A stretch of 64,000 nt of DNA, taken from the NCBI GenBank assembly GCA_019359505.1, contig JAHHHD010000011.1:1-64000 (forward strand), written 5' to 3'. The first letter of the stretch is position 1. Every line of letters begins with the position of its first letter. Below are positions 46,559 to 55,722 of the stretch, piece by piece. The DNA is from Drouetiella hepatica Uher 2000/2452. Its GTDB lineage: Bacteria; Cyanobacteriota; Cyanobacteriia; Elainellales; Elainellaceae. Position numbers and translations under genes: made by a program. The notes beneath the pieces are model-generated. The model had not been told where the DNA came from. It searched no databases and saw only the letters and a program-made list of their open reading frames with translations.

Positions 46559-47638
46559 ATGGAGACCTTTGCTTATCTCCAAGTTGCTGAGGATTATGAA
46601 AATCCTGAGAGCAAAGAGCTAGTTTTCTTGAAAGATGGTTTAGCGGCGCTGAATTCCTTGAGTGGAATGAAGCTGCCGAGCCAGACACTCTTTGTTTTGT
46701 TGGGTGTGGCTTCTTCTGCCTTCATTCTGAACATTGCTAGTGCTGCCCAAGCTGCCCTTTACCGAGGAGATAGCGGTTCTGATGTCACTTACCTTCAGAA
46801 CCTTTTGAACGACAACGGTTATTCTGTACCTGTTACGGGATACTACGGTTCGCAAACTGAAAGCCAGGTCTACAGCTTTCAGTACGATAGGTACCTGACC
46901 TCTGATGGTGTTGCAGGTAGTGCCACCATGAGTGCCCTGGAGGGCTTTTTGGGTGTAGCCCCTGATCCGGGTAGCAGCGGTGCTCTAAGGTTTGGTAGCA
47001 GCGGCAGTGCCGTAACCGATCTACAGTATGCTCTCAGCAGCGCGGGATATTTTTCAGGTCCCTACACGGGCTACTTTGGTTCAACTACCGAGCAAGCGGT
47101 GATCAGCTTCCAGTATGACAACTACTTGACGGCTGATGGCATCGCAGGTTCGGCAACGCTAGCGGCTCTGGGCACTGGTGGCTTCCAGCCTATCTTGCCG
47201 GGGGGTGGCAGCACCTATCGTTTCGGCGACTCTGGCGCAGGTGTATCGAACATCCAATCGTTGCTCGGTTCCCTAGGCTATGCGGTTCCGGTGACGGGAT
47301 ACTTTGGTACTCAGACCGAGCAAGCAGTGATTAATTTCCAATCCTACAGCGGCTTGGTGGCTGACGGCATTGTTGGAAGCAACACTTTGGCAGCTATGGA
47401 AGGCAGTTCCTTCCAGCCTATTCGTCCCGGCGTTGGCAGCACCTATCGCTTCGGCGACTCTGGCGCAGGTGTGTCAAGCATTCAGGATCTGCTGAATGCT
47501 AATGGCTATTCAGTTTCAATCACGGGCTATTTTGGCTCTGTTACTGAACAGCAGGTGATCAGCTTCCAAGCTAACAACGGTATATCGGCAGACGGTATTG
47601 TCGGCCCTCAAACCTATGCGGCTCTTTTGAGCAGATAG
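46559..47638 (+). CDS. Secreted protein with four peptidoglycan-binding repeats
   Basis: This 359-aa protein has a leader (METFAYLQVAEDYENPESKE) followed by a hydrophobic helix (TLFVLLGVASSAFILNIASA), then four PG_binding_1 domains. Each domain has the LRFGSSGSAVTDLQ... TGYFG...VISFQ...DGIAG pattern. There is no catalytic domain, so it probably decorates the wall. The soluble leader before the hydrophobic segment is unusually long. The next gene is a paralogue with the same leader. Confidence 0.87.
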   Translation: METFAYLQVAEDYENPESKELVFLKDGLAALNSLSGMKLPSQTLFVLLGVASSAFILNIASAAQAALYRGDSGSDVTYLQNLLNDNGYSVPVTGYYGSQTESQVYSFQYDRYLTSDGVAGSATMSALEGFLGVAPDPGSSGALRFGSSGSAVTDLQYALSSAGYFSGPYTGYFGSTTEQAVISFQYDNYLTADGIAGSATLAALGTGGFQPILPGGGSTYRFGDSGAGVSNIQSLLGSLGYAVPVTGYFGTQTEQAVINFQSYSGLVADGIVGSNTLAAMEGSSFQPIRPGVGSTYRFGDSGAGVSSIQDLLNANGYSVSITGYFGSVTEQQVISFQANNGISADGIVGPQTYAALLSR

Positions 47639-47805
47639 TGATTTGAGCTTTAGGTAGGTGAGTTTTGAGTAAGGTGACAGGAGTTCTGTTCATCCCCAAC
47701 GCTTTTAAGATTAGGGGAATTGAGCGGAGTTGCGAATGCCTTACTCAACTCTTTTGAGCAAGCGATCGCGTGGCTGATTTTTAGAGTTGGCTTGGGGAGT
47801 AACGT

Positions 47806-48465
47806 ATGGAAGCTTTGGCTTTTCTTCACCTAGCTCAGGATTACGAAAATCCTGAGTTGAAAGAGTTGTGTATTGCATCAAATGGTTTGAGTTTACTGAT
47901 CAAGAGATCGCCCACTAAATTGCTTTCTAGCACTGGAGCGATCGCTCTTCTGAGCCTTTTGAGTACAGCTTGGGTCGCAGGCTTGACGCAGGCTGCATCA
48001 GCAACAGTCTACGGTGCGGGTGTTTATGGCGTAGATGACTACGGCACGGATGTTTACGGTCGTAGCTACCGTGACATCAGACCTGGTGTTCCCGGCTATC
48101 AAGCTGTTATGGTGCGTCCTGATGGCGACCAGCCCTATGCCGAGCAGACCTGTGGCTGTGCCGCTAATCTCTGCGGTGGCTACCAACCTGTTCGCCCACA
48201 GCCGCTTCCCAATCCTGACTACCGCCCCATCCGTCCTCAGCCTGTCCGTCCTGCGGGAGTATTCTTGCGACGTGGAGATACTGGCTCAGATGTGCGCTAC
48301 GTGCAGGACTTGCTGCGATCGGCTGGCTATTTCAATGCGTCTTCAACAGGTTTTTATGCCACTTTGACCGAGAGCGGCGTTAAGTCCTTCCAGCGCGATC
48401 AGGGTTTGAGCGTGGATGGCATTGTTGGAGCACAGACTTTAGCAGCGCTCGAAAATCGTGCTTGA
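47806..48465 (+). CDS. Secreted protein with one peptidoglycan-binding domain
   Basis: This 219-aa paralogue of the preceding protein shares the N-terminal leader (MEALAFLHLAQDYENPELKE) and a hydrophobic helix. A Tyr/Gly/Pro-rich linker (GVYGVDDYGTDVYGR; PVRPQPLPNPDYRPIRPQ) leads to one C-terminal PG_binding_1 domain (RGDTGSDVRYVQDLLRSAGY). Two Cys (TCGCAANLCGG) sit in the linker. Confidence 0.85.
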   Translation: MEALAFLHLAQDYENPELKELCIASNGLSLLIKRSPTKLLSSTGAIALLSLLSTAWVAGLTQAASATVYGAGVYGVDDYGTDVYGRSYRDIRPGVPGYQAVMVRPDGDQPYAEQTCGCAANLCGGYQPVRPQPLPNPDYRPIRPQPVRPAGVFLRRGDTGSDVRYVQDLLRSAGYFNASSTGFYATLTESGVKSFQRDQGLSVDGIVGAQTLAALENRA

Positions 48466-48631
48466 GCCAATGGCTTCAAGGTAAACTTACAGACGCGATC
48501 GAACAGAAACACGTGACCCTGTATTAACCAGGGTTATATTAGTGTGAATTAGTATGAATTCATTCTAATAATCAAAGGCAGTGTTGGGAGTTAAAGAAGC
48601 AGGGCACCCTGTGGAGTTGAGGAGTTAACTT

Positions 48632-48645
48632 GGTACAAGTGTACC
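48632..48645 (+). promoter_or_regulatory. LexA-type operator upstream of the HAD gene
   Basis: ggtacaagtgtacc fits the cyanobacterial LexA consensus RGTACNNNDGTWCB at every position and is palindromic. It lies 55 bp before the HAD-phosphatase start, a suitable place for repression. Confidence 0.5.
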
Positions 48646-48699
48646 ATGGTTGAGAGCGCCAGAATTTTGTAATTTCAAGATTTTTAATCTGATCACTTT

Positions 48700-49485
48700 A
48701 TGCCGCAACTGCAAGCCCTAATTTTTGATGTAGATGGAACTCTGGCAGATACCGAGCGAGACGGTCATCGGATTGCGTTTAATCGGGCATTTGCGGCGGC
48801 TGGTCTAGATTGGGATTGGTCGGTTGAAGAATATGGCAAGCTACTGGAAGTGACGGGAGGCAAGGAGCGGATTCGTTTTTATCTAGATAATGCGCTGCCG
48901 AAGGTGAGCTTACCCAATTCAAGTCCTGACACCTTGTCTGAGCAGATTGCCAGTCTCCATGCGGCAAAGACTGTTCACTACAAGCAGCTCTTGCAGGAAA
49001 ACGTCATTCCGCTGCGTCCCGGCGTGAAACGTCTGCTCTTAGAGGCTCGCGAACAGGGCATTCGGCTGGCGATCGCCACGACTACTACCCCCGCCAACGT
49101 GACGGCGCTTTTGGAAAATGCGATCGCGCCAGAGGCGATCGGCTGGTTTGAGGTGATTGCGGCGGGTGATATTGTCCCAGCCAAAAAGCCTGCACCTGAT
49201 ATCTATCAGTATGCGCTGCAAGCCATGAACCTAGAGCCAGAGGTTTGCCTAGCGCTGGAAGACTCCCGGCAGGGACTGCGATCGGCGCTGCAAGCGGGTC
49301 TTAAGACTGTGATTACGGTGAATGGCTATACGCAGAGCCAAGACTTTTCTGGAGCGGCGTTGGTGATAGACCACTTGGGAGAGCCAGATTTGCCATTTCA
49401 ACTATTGCCGTCTCAACCCAGGGCGGAAGAGGTGAAATCAACCTACTTTGATGTGGCATTGGCAGAGCAGCTGCTAAGCAGTTGA
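48700..49485 (+). CDS. HAD-family phosphatase (CbbY/phosphoglycolate-type)
   Basis: This 261-aa protein has the HAD nucleophile motif FDVDGTLADTERDGHRIAFN, motif II in ATTTTP, the Lys of AKKPAPDIYQYAL and the acidic motif LALEDSRQGLRSAL. Family members include CbbY, which removes xylulose-1,5-bisphosphate, an inhibitor of Rubisco. The exact substrate is not given by sequence. A LexA-like box is upstream. Confidence 0.87.
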   Translation: MPQLQALIFDVDGTLADTERDGHRIAFNRAFAAAGLDWDWSVEEYGKLLEVTGGKERIRFYLDNALPKVSLPNSSPDTLSEQIASLHAAKTVHYKQLLQENVIPLRPGVKRLLLEAREQGIRLAIATTTTPANVTALLENAIAPEAIGWFEVIAAGDIVPAKKPAPDIYQYALQAMNLEPEVCLALEDSRQGLRSALQAGLKTVITVNGYTQSQDFSGAALVIDHLGEPDLPFQLLPSQPRAEEVKSTYFDVALAEQLLSS

Positions 49486-49578
49486 GATCAGGGTTCTCTG
49501 GAAACGGCAATCTTCAGGCAGTGCAAAAATATTTTCGCCCCGTTAGAATGCAAATGTTTTAAGCTTACTGAGTGTCCG

Positions 49579-50475
49579 TTGTCCTTTTCACAAGTTTTGG
49601 CTGTGTTAAAACGAATCTCCCTTGTCTCTCTTCTAGTGGTTTCTGGCATTTGGGGTGCTGTTCAGCCTGTTTATGCTCAGGCGCTTGTTCCTCATGTGCT
49701 GCAACTTGATCAGCAACGGCTAGAGGAGCAGGGTCTTGGTTTAGCCCAGGAAGCCGCCCAACTGGCTCAGTTTCAGCAGCTTCAGCTTGCTTTATCACGG
49801 GCACAGCTTGCGTCACAGCTTGCCCCTAATAATCCCCAGGTTTGGGCATTGCTGGGCAGCCTGTATCTAGAGACTAGAGAGACTGATTCAGGCATTCAGG
49901 CGCTTTTGAAGTCACGATCGCTCGACCCAGCCAATGAGAACGTTTTGTTTGCTCTAGGAGATGCCTACTTTCAGCAGGAGAAGTATGATGCGGCGATTCA
50001 GTCTATTCAGGCAGGGTTAAAGCTCAAGACCGATGTACCAGAAGCTTTGTTTAGCTTGGGCAACTCGTACTACAAGCTGAAGCGCTACGATGAGGCGATC
50101 GCCCAGTACCAAAAAGCCGTGAGCCTAAACGACAAGTTCTGGCCAGCCATCAACAATGTGGGACTGGTGCTTTATGAGAAGGGAGATGCGGAGGGCGCAT
50201 TAGAACAGTGGCAAAACGCCGTGAAGATTGACGGTAACCAAACCGAGCCACAGCTAGCGATCGCCATTGCTCTCTATGCTCAAGGCAAGACGATAGAGGC
50301 AGTTAGTCTAGGTGAAGCCGCGCTGAAGCTAGACAGCCGCTACGGCGATCCAGAATTCTTGCAGCAAAATCTCTGGGGCGATCGTCTCGTCACCCAGGCC
50401 AAAACTTTTCTGGCGCTGCCGCAAATTCAGAATGTGATTGTGCAGAGCAGCGGAGTGCCTGGGCAGGGTCAATAG
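49579..50475 (+). CDS. Exported TPR protein
   Basis: This 298-aa protein has a signal-like N-terminus (LKRISLVSLLVVSGIWGAVQ...YAQA) and about five TPRs (for example NVLFALGDAYFQQEKYDAAI, then EALFSLGNSYYKLKRYDEAI). There is no ATG near the start. TTG at 49579 is used here; GTG at 49603 is an alternative that gives a tidier signal peptide. It probably acts as a periplasmic or thylakoid-lumen adaptor; partners unknown. Confidence 0.82.
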   Translation: MSFSQVLAVLKRISLVSLLVVSGIWGAVQPVYAQALVPHVLQLDQQRLEEQGLGLAQEAAQLAQFQQLQLALSRAQLASQLAPNNPQVWALLGSLYLETRETDSGIQALLKSRSLDPANENVLFALGDAYFQQEKYDAAIQSIQAGLKLKTDVPEALFSLGNSYYKLKRYDEAIAQYQKAVSLNDKFWPAINNVGLVLYEKGDAEGALEQWQNAVKIDGNQTEPQLAIAIALYAQGKTIEAVSLGEAALKLDSRYGDPEFLQQNLWGDRLVTQAKTFLALPQIQNVIVQSSGVPGQGQ

Positions 50476-50502
50476 GCTTAGAGCTGGCTTTCCTCTACGC
50501 CG

Positions 50503-51228
50503 CTAACGGCGATCGGGCAAGGCTTGAGACTGCAATTCCATTAACTCCTTAATCCCTTTCTCTGCCAAATCCAAAATTTGGTTGAGCTGTAGACGGCTGA
50601 AGCTACCTTCTTCGGCAGTACCCTGAAGCTCGATAATTTCTAGCTCATCGTTGAGCACAATATTCAAGTCTGTTGAGGCGGCAACGTCTTCGGGGTAGTT
50701 CAGATCCAGAAACGCTTCTCCGTCCAGTAGCCCGATCGACACGGCGGCAATTTGATGACAAAGGGGCGATCGCTCTAGCTCCCCACTCTGAAGGAGCTTA
50801 TCGATCGCGTCCCATAGCGCTACATAGCCGCCCGTAATTGCAGTTGTGCGGGTACCTGCATCCGCTTGCAACACGTCTGCATCTATGGTGATGGTGCGTT
50901 CACCCAAGATCTGCATGTCAATTGCTGCCCGCAGACTGCGCCCAATCAGGCGCTGAATTTCCTGCGTGCGCCCTGAAAGCTTCATAAACTCGCGCGCCTG
51001 ACGCGGAACCGTAGCTGTAGGCAGCATCCGGTACTCTGCCGTGAGCCAGCCTTGCCCCGTTCCTTCAAGAAATTTGGGCACACCAGTCTGAATGCTAACG
51101 GTGCAAAGTACCTGAGTCTCACCACAATGAGCTAGCACAGAGCCAGCCGCAAATCGAGTAAAATTCCGCTCAAACTGAACGGGACGAAGTTGATCGGGTT
51201 GCCGACCGTCCGGACGCTGCCAAACCAT
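50503..51228 (-). CDS. rph: Ribonuclease PH
   Basis: This 241-aa phosphorolytic exoribonuclease trims tRNA 3' ends. The family signature is clear: [20 protein letters not shown], then [26 protein letters not shown], and [20 protein letters not shown] near the active site. Length is standard. It converges with the TPR gene, 27 bp apart. Confidence 0.95.
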   Translation of the reverse strand: MVWQRPDGRQPDQLRPVQFERNFTRFAAGSVLAHCGETQVLCTVSIQTGVPKFLEGTGQGWLTAEYRMLPTATVPRQAREFMKLSGRTQEIQRLIGRSLRAAIDMQILGERTITIDADVLQADAGTRTTAITGGYVALWDAIDKLLQSGELERSPLCHQIAAVSIGLLDGEAFLDLNYPEDVAASTDLNIVLNDELEIIELQGTAEEGSFSRLQLNQILDLAEKGIKELMELQSQALPDRR

Positions 51229-51503
51229 GATGCTTTCCTCGAAATCCTCACTCAGAATACTAGGGATCGGGGATTGGGCGTTAGGAACTTGATCTCTAGA
51301 TCCCGATTTAGAGATTGGCGGTTATATTACATATAGTGTTTTTTAGAAAGAAGAGTCGGAAAGCAACGCTATATTTGCCACACAGAAAATATCGCGGAAG
51401 ACCTGCTACCGTTAGCCCTATGTTTGGCAGTAGCCCTTAAGGGGTAAGAGTTTACTTAGATCCCGCTTCCTATTTGTTCAGTCCTGTAGCCTAAAGTAGC
51501 CCA

Positions 51504-52040
51504 ATGGTTTCTCAACTTGAAGTCCCTAACCGCAGTACGCCACTGGCTCTGCCTCACGCGATCGAAGGCATTATTCAGGTCTTTACCAGCTCGCACCGCA
51601 GCTTCTTTACCAATGTTATGGCGCAGGCGCTGAGAATTGCCGGACAGGGTACTTCTGTCCTGGTCGTGCAGTTTTTAAAGGGCGGCATTGGGCAAGGATA
51701 TCGGCACCCTGTGCAGCTTGGGCAGCATCTAGACTGGATTCGCTGCGATTTACCCCGCTGCATTGATTCGGCAGATGTAGAGGAAAATGAGGCGATCGCC
51801 CTCAGAGCGCTATGGCATCACACGCAGGTCGTCGTTTCTGAAGGAAAATACTCGATGGTGGTGCTAGATGAACTTAGTCTTGCCATCAACTTTGGTCTAA
51901 TTTCTGAAGTAGAAGTGCTGAACTTCCTCCAGCAGCGTCCGGCTCAGGTAGATGTGATTTTGACAGGACCTGATATGCCTCAGTCCATTTTGGACATTGC
52001 TGATCAAATCACAGAACTGCGGCGCACTCGTCGTCCTTGA
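51504..52040 (+). CDS. CobO/BtuR-like P-loop protein with a degenerate Walker A
   Basis: This 178-aa protein has the overall CobO-type adenosyltransferase layout: VLVVQFLKGG, the MVVLDELSLAINFGLI Walker B strand and VDVILTGPDMPQSILDIADQ. Where CobO has a GKGKT phosphate loop, this protein reads FTSSHRSFFTNVMAQA, so ATP-dependent cobalamin adenosylation is doubtful. It may be a specialised cyanobacterial paralogue. Confidence 0.75.
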   Translation: MVSQLEVPNRSTPLALPHAIEGIIQVFTSSHRSFFTNVMAQALRIAGQGTSVLVVQFLKGGIGQGYRHPVQLGQHLDWIRCDLPRCIDSADVEENEAIALRALWHHTQVVVSEGKYSMVVLDELSLAINFGLISEVEVLNFLQQRPAQVDVILTGPDMPQSILDIADQITELRRTRRP

Positions 52041-52100
52041 TTTCCTAGAATATTTTTTGGAAAGGTTCACCTCTATTTAGAAGGCGATCGCACTGATTCA

Positions 52101-52168
52101 GAATTTACTCAGACAGCTACATTTACTCAGACAGCCGCATTCGTGCAGATTTGCGCAGACAGCCACAT
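52101..52168. repeat. 18-bp degenerate tandem repeat
   Basis: Units of atttactcagacagccgc type repeat three to four times in the gap between the CobO-like gene and the stop of the GH57 gene. No coding role is visible. Confidence 0.65.
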
Positions 52169-54400
52169 CTAAGGTACCTGCACCAGAACTAACTGATCTT
52201 CCGGCAAATAGCTAACATACCGTCCCTCATCGGCTAGAACCATTACCAACCGCAGCGACCAATCTGGCTCCACAATCTGCAAATCTGCCCAAGGAATCGC
52301 AATTTCCAAACAGGTATTAAAGGCAACCTTGGCACGGCTGAGACGGGACTGCCACTGAGCGCGATCGCCCGCTTCCTGAAACCACAGCGATTGGGTCAAC
52401 AGGTTGATGCCCAAGTGGTGCCGAAACCTGTAGTCTAGCGGCGGCTGATCGGGCAAATGCTGTAAGGGTGCAGGGCTGGTGGACATAGGGCGATCGGGGT
52501 AAAACCACAGTAGATGTAGCTCCAGAGGAAAGTTCACTCCGGGCTGTGCGCCCATCTTTAAATCTAGCCGCAGGTAAAGATTGAGATGATCAACCCCATA
52601 CCAAAGCCGCTGCACGAAGCCGCTTCGGTGCATGGTGCCAGATGCGCCGCCGATTTCAATGCATCCTGCTTTTTCCCAGTCCTGCTCATCGCCATTGCCG
52701 TCGATGCTGGGATGGATGAAGCTTTGAGGACGATGTTCTCGCTTGTTCAGATGGTCTTCAATGGGCGATCGCACCTCTATGGGGATTGGCTCATTTAAGG
52801 CTCTGTAGAGCGTTGCCAGATGTTCGCGAAACAACTGGTCAAACATTGCATCGTGGCTGGAGGTATGCCCTTCCCCAAACCACCAGAACCAGTCTGAGCC
52901 TTCGGCAGCGTAGAGGGCTTCCCAGGCTTCGGGATTATCTTCTTCAGTGGCTTCTGGATGTTTTGCCAAAGTCTGTCTGGCTGCCGCCAGCAAATCCCAG
53001 GCGCGATTTTTGGCGCGATCGCCAATCCAGGTAGAAAAGCTGCCGTCTACCCAAGAGCCGCTGTGCAGCTTCTCGGCGGGTAAAGTGGCGATCGGCGGAA
53101 ACTGCTCCAAAAATTCTGAAACCGTCACTAGCTTCAGGCTGGGATGATCGCTGAGAATGCGATAGAGACGCTCTAAAAACGGCTTGCCATCCTGCAAGTA
53201 GGACTCCCAACAGTTCTCGCCATCTAGGGCGATCGTCACTAGCCAAGGCTGATCCAGCCCGCTACCGTTGCCTTGATGCACTTTGAGGGAGCGAGAAATA
53301 GATTCTAGATGCCCAACGAGGTCAGTAGCAGCTTGTCGAGGCTCCATAGCGCCATAGGTAAAGCCAATCAGATCAGAAAGGCGATGATCTCGGAAGACGA
53401 TCGCCAAATCTCCTTGACTTGTTTCCAGACGATAGGGGCGATACAGCACCTCTGGTTCCTCTAGAGTGCCCGAACTGTCGCGGCGGAATGTATGGTTCAG
53501 CGTCCAGCCCAAGACTGCCTCATCCGAGCAAAGCCATTGAAACCCCTGTGCCGCTACATCGGGCAAAATTGCCGGACTCACCGACTGCTCAGATGGCCAT
53601 AGCCCCTTGGGATTGCAGCCGAATCGCTCTCGATAGATTTGCTTCGCCTTGCGCAGATGCCGAGGAATATCTTCTGCCCACTGAAAGCGATGTTCAGGCA
53701 GCACCATTTTGGGCAATGCCACCCGACCAGAGTCGGTATCTGCCAGCAGCGGCAAGATGGGATGCGTGTAGGGCGTAGTAGTAATCTCTAGCTGACCGCT
53801 CTCCTGCATCTTGCGGTGCTGCGGGATAATGCGGCTGAGGATCTGGCGCTGCTTAGAATAAATGCGTTGGCGATCGCTCAATGTAAATCCCCGATCTTTT
53901 GCCAGCCAATTTGCGACCTCTGGATCATCCCAAAACAGAGGGTCAATCCAAGCGAGGTTATGCCATGCCAGTAGATCGCTGTAGTCTTGCGCTTCCCAGT
54001 TCTTCAGGCACCAATCCCAGCCCTGCTCATGGCGCTGCTCATATAGCTCCGCGTAGCGCGGATGGGGGTCAATCAGCGTGTGGTGGTTGGCATCAAAAAA
54101 ATGTTGAATGATAAAGTGGCGCTGAGTTTCATCCAGATGGGCGATCGGCTGAAGCGCTAGCGTCAAATAAGGATCAAAAGCAGTTCCAGCTACGTAGTCT
54201 TCGAGTTGCAAGATCAGCGAAGGTACTAGATTCACCGTTTGGTGCAGCTTTGGGTAGCGCTCTAGGAGCAGCACCAGATCCAGGTAATCTTTTGTACCAT
54301 GGAGCCTTACCCAAGGCAGCCGATAGTTACCTTGGGCAGAGCTTTTGTAGAGAGGCTGATGCTGATGCCAGACAAACGCGACGTATAGGGGATGCGCCAT
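52169..54400 (-). CDS. Glycoside hydrolase family 57 enzyme
   Basis: This protein has 743 residues from the ATG at 54400 (MAHPLYVAFVWHQHQPLYKS). GH57 motifs are present: HQHQP, the nucleophile region GLWPSEQSVSPAILP with its Glu, and IALDGENCWESY with the acid/base Asp. A C-terminal beta-rich domain (about 560-743) follows. Relatives act on alpha-glucans as amylases, amylopullulanases or branching/transferring enzymes, so a role in glycogen metabolism is likely. No glycogen genes are adjacent. Confidence 0.9.
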   Translation of the reverse strand: MAHPLYVAFVWHQHQPLYKSSAQGNYRLPWVRLHGTKDYLDLVLLLERYPKLHQTVNLVPSLILQLEDYVAGTAFDPYLTLALQPIAHLDETQRHFIIQHFFDANHHTLIDPHPRYAELYEQRHEQGWDWCLKNWEAQDYSDLLAWHNLAWIDPLFWDDPEVANWLAKDRGFTLSDRQRIYSKQRQILSRIIPQHRKMQESGQLEITTTPYTHPILPLLADTDSGRVALPKMVLPEHRFQWAEDIPRHLRKAKQIYRERFGCNPKGLWPSEQSVSPAILPDVAAQGFQWLCSDEAVLGWTLNHTFRRDSSGTLEEPEVLYRPYRLETSQGDLAIVFRDHRLSDLIGFTYGAMEPRQAATDLVGHLESISRSLKVHQGNGSGLDQPWLVTIALDGENCWESYLQDGKPFLERLYRILSDHPSLKLVTVSEFLEQFPPIATLPAEKLHSGSWVDGSFSTWIGDRAKNRAWDLLAAARQTLAKHPEATEEDNPEAWEALYAAEGSDWFWWFGEGHTSSHDAMFDQLFREHLATLYRALNEPIPIEVRSPIEDHLNKREHRPQSFIHPSIDGNGDEQDWEKAGCIEIGGASGTMHRSGFVQRLWYGVDHLNLYLRLDLKMGAQPGVNFPLELHLLWFYPDRPMSTSPAPLQHLPDQPPLDYRFRHHLGINLLTQSLWFQEAGDRAQWQSRLSRAKVAFNTCLEIAIPWADLQIVEPDWSLRLVMVLADEGRYVSYLPEDQLVLVQVP

Positions 54401-54532
54401 GGAAAGAGTCAGAAGGGAACAGGCAGAAGGCAAATACTGAGAATACTTTTTTACCTTACAGCCTAGTTCTTACCTTTTGTCCCTTATGCTCTAGAAGTTT
54501 TATGTCCTAGAAGATATGCCTGAACAATCTGC

Positions 54533-54772
54533 CTAGAAAACTTGTTCAACTTCTGCAATCTCAGGAATAAACTCTCGCAGACGGCGCTCGATGCCCATTC
54601 TCAACGTCATAGCAGAGCTGGGGCAGGTGCCGCACGCGCCCTGAAGCTTTAGCTTAACTACAGGGCCGTCAATTTCTACTAGCTCAACGTTGCCGCCATC
54701 CGACATTAAGTAGGGACGCAAATCGTCTAATACTTTTTCAACATTTGCATTCGTCAATTCCAGCGTTTCCAT
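54533..54772 (-). CDS. NifU C-terminal domain Fe-S scaffold (NfuA-type)
   Basis: This protein has 79 residues from the ATG at 54772 ([20 protein letters not shown]). The [18 protein letters not shown] motif holds the CxxC that carries a bridging [4Fe-4S] cluster in the dimer. In cyanobacteria this short Nfu protein is the main scaffold, supplying clusters to PSI and ferredoxins. Length is typical. Confidence 0.93.
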   Translation of the reverse strand: METLELTNANVEKVLDDLRPYLMSDGGNVELVEIDGPVVKLKLQGACGTCPSSAMTLRMGIERRLREFIPEIAEVEQVF

Positions 54773-54926
54773 AGCATACCTATATAGTTTTTGGGCTTGT
54801 CTTGTTTCCTTCATCCTATCTCGATCGCCTGAGAATTGGCTAAGGAGAGGTGACTTCCCATCCTCCCAGCCTCTAAGCGCTCAATCTACACGCTCAGTCT
54901 ATGCACTCAATCTAAGCGCTCAGCCT

Positions 54927-55616
54927 TTAAGCTAGCAGCTTGATATTTGAGAATAAAAATTCGCTAGTAGCATTCTGATCGTCCGTAATCGCCCGACGGT
55001 TGAGGATATAGTAGCCGCCTACTTTTTCGTACTCATCCTCAAATACCTGAGAGCCTTTGGATTCACCTGTTTCCACATCGTGGTACACCGAGTCATAGCG
55101 ATGAGACAGATAGCCTGCCTCAGTCTGGTGGCTGCTCAGAGTGTTGATGGTGACGACGACACTGCGAATATGGCGATGAACCAGGCTCACCTCGTTGTTG
55201 TGAATCTTATAGCGATCGCCCATGGATTTACCGCTCACCAAAATCTCGACCGCGCCCTTTTCATCGGTTGCGCCTAGAGTAAAGACATTCTTGCCGTGGC
55301 TTTCCTCAAAGGTTCTACGGACGCGATGCACCGCAATTTCCCAAGCTTGCCCCGCAATAGCTTTCTTGGCTTCTTCGTCAGCCACCTCTGTAACCTCATG
55401 GCTAAAGCTGCCCTTACCATCGGGAGCGATGCGAAGCTTGCCCGTATGGACTTTCTCACCTTCCCGCAGAGTTACGTCTGCGGTGTAGCCAGGAAAGCTG
55501 GCATCCCAGGTATAGCGGTTTTCATACGCCGCCTGAAACAAAGCCCGAGCTTCTGGCTGCTCAGAGACTTGCTCAGCAGCTTGTCCAGTCATTTGCTCAA
55601 TTACTTGCTCAGTCAT
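54927..55616 (-). CDS. DUF3386 domain protein
   Basis: This protein has 229 residues from the ATG at 55616; a TTG at 55676 would add 20. It begins with an acidic leader, then ARALFQAAYENRYTWDASFPGYTADV..., the conserved opening of the cyanobacterial DUF3386 family. There are no membrane helices. The function is unknown; its beta-rich layout with an even spread of conserved residues suggests a ligand-binding fold. Confidence 0.85.
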   Translation of the reverse strand: MTEQVIEQMTGQAAEQVSEQPEARALFQAAYENRYTWDASFPGYTADVTLREGEKVHTGKLRIAPDGKGSFSHEVTEVADEEAKKAIAGQAWEIAVHRVRRTFEESHGKNVFTLGATDEKGAVEILVSGKSMGDRYKIHNNEVSLVHRHIRSVVVTINTLSSHQTEAGYLSHRYDSVYHDVETGESKGSQVFEDEYEKVGGYYILNRRAITDDQNATSEFLFSNIKLLA

Positions 55617-55722
55617 CTTAAGGCTCTTGCTGACATCACTCTCTAGTGTAGCGATTTGGCGTTCCCGTCGCGTCAATTTTTGGCAAGAGGCGACCGTTTT
55701 CAGCGAAGACCTCTAGCAAAAG

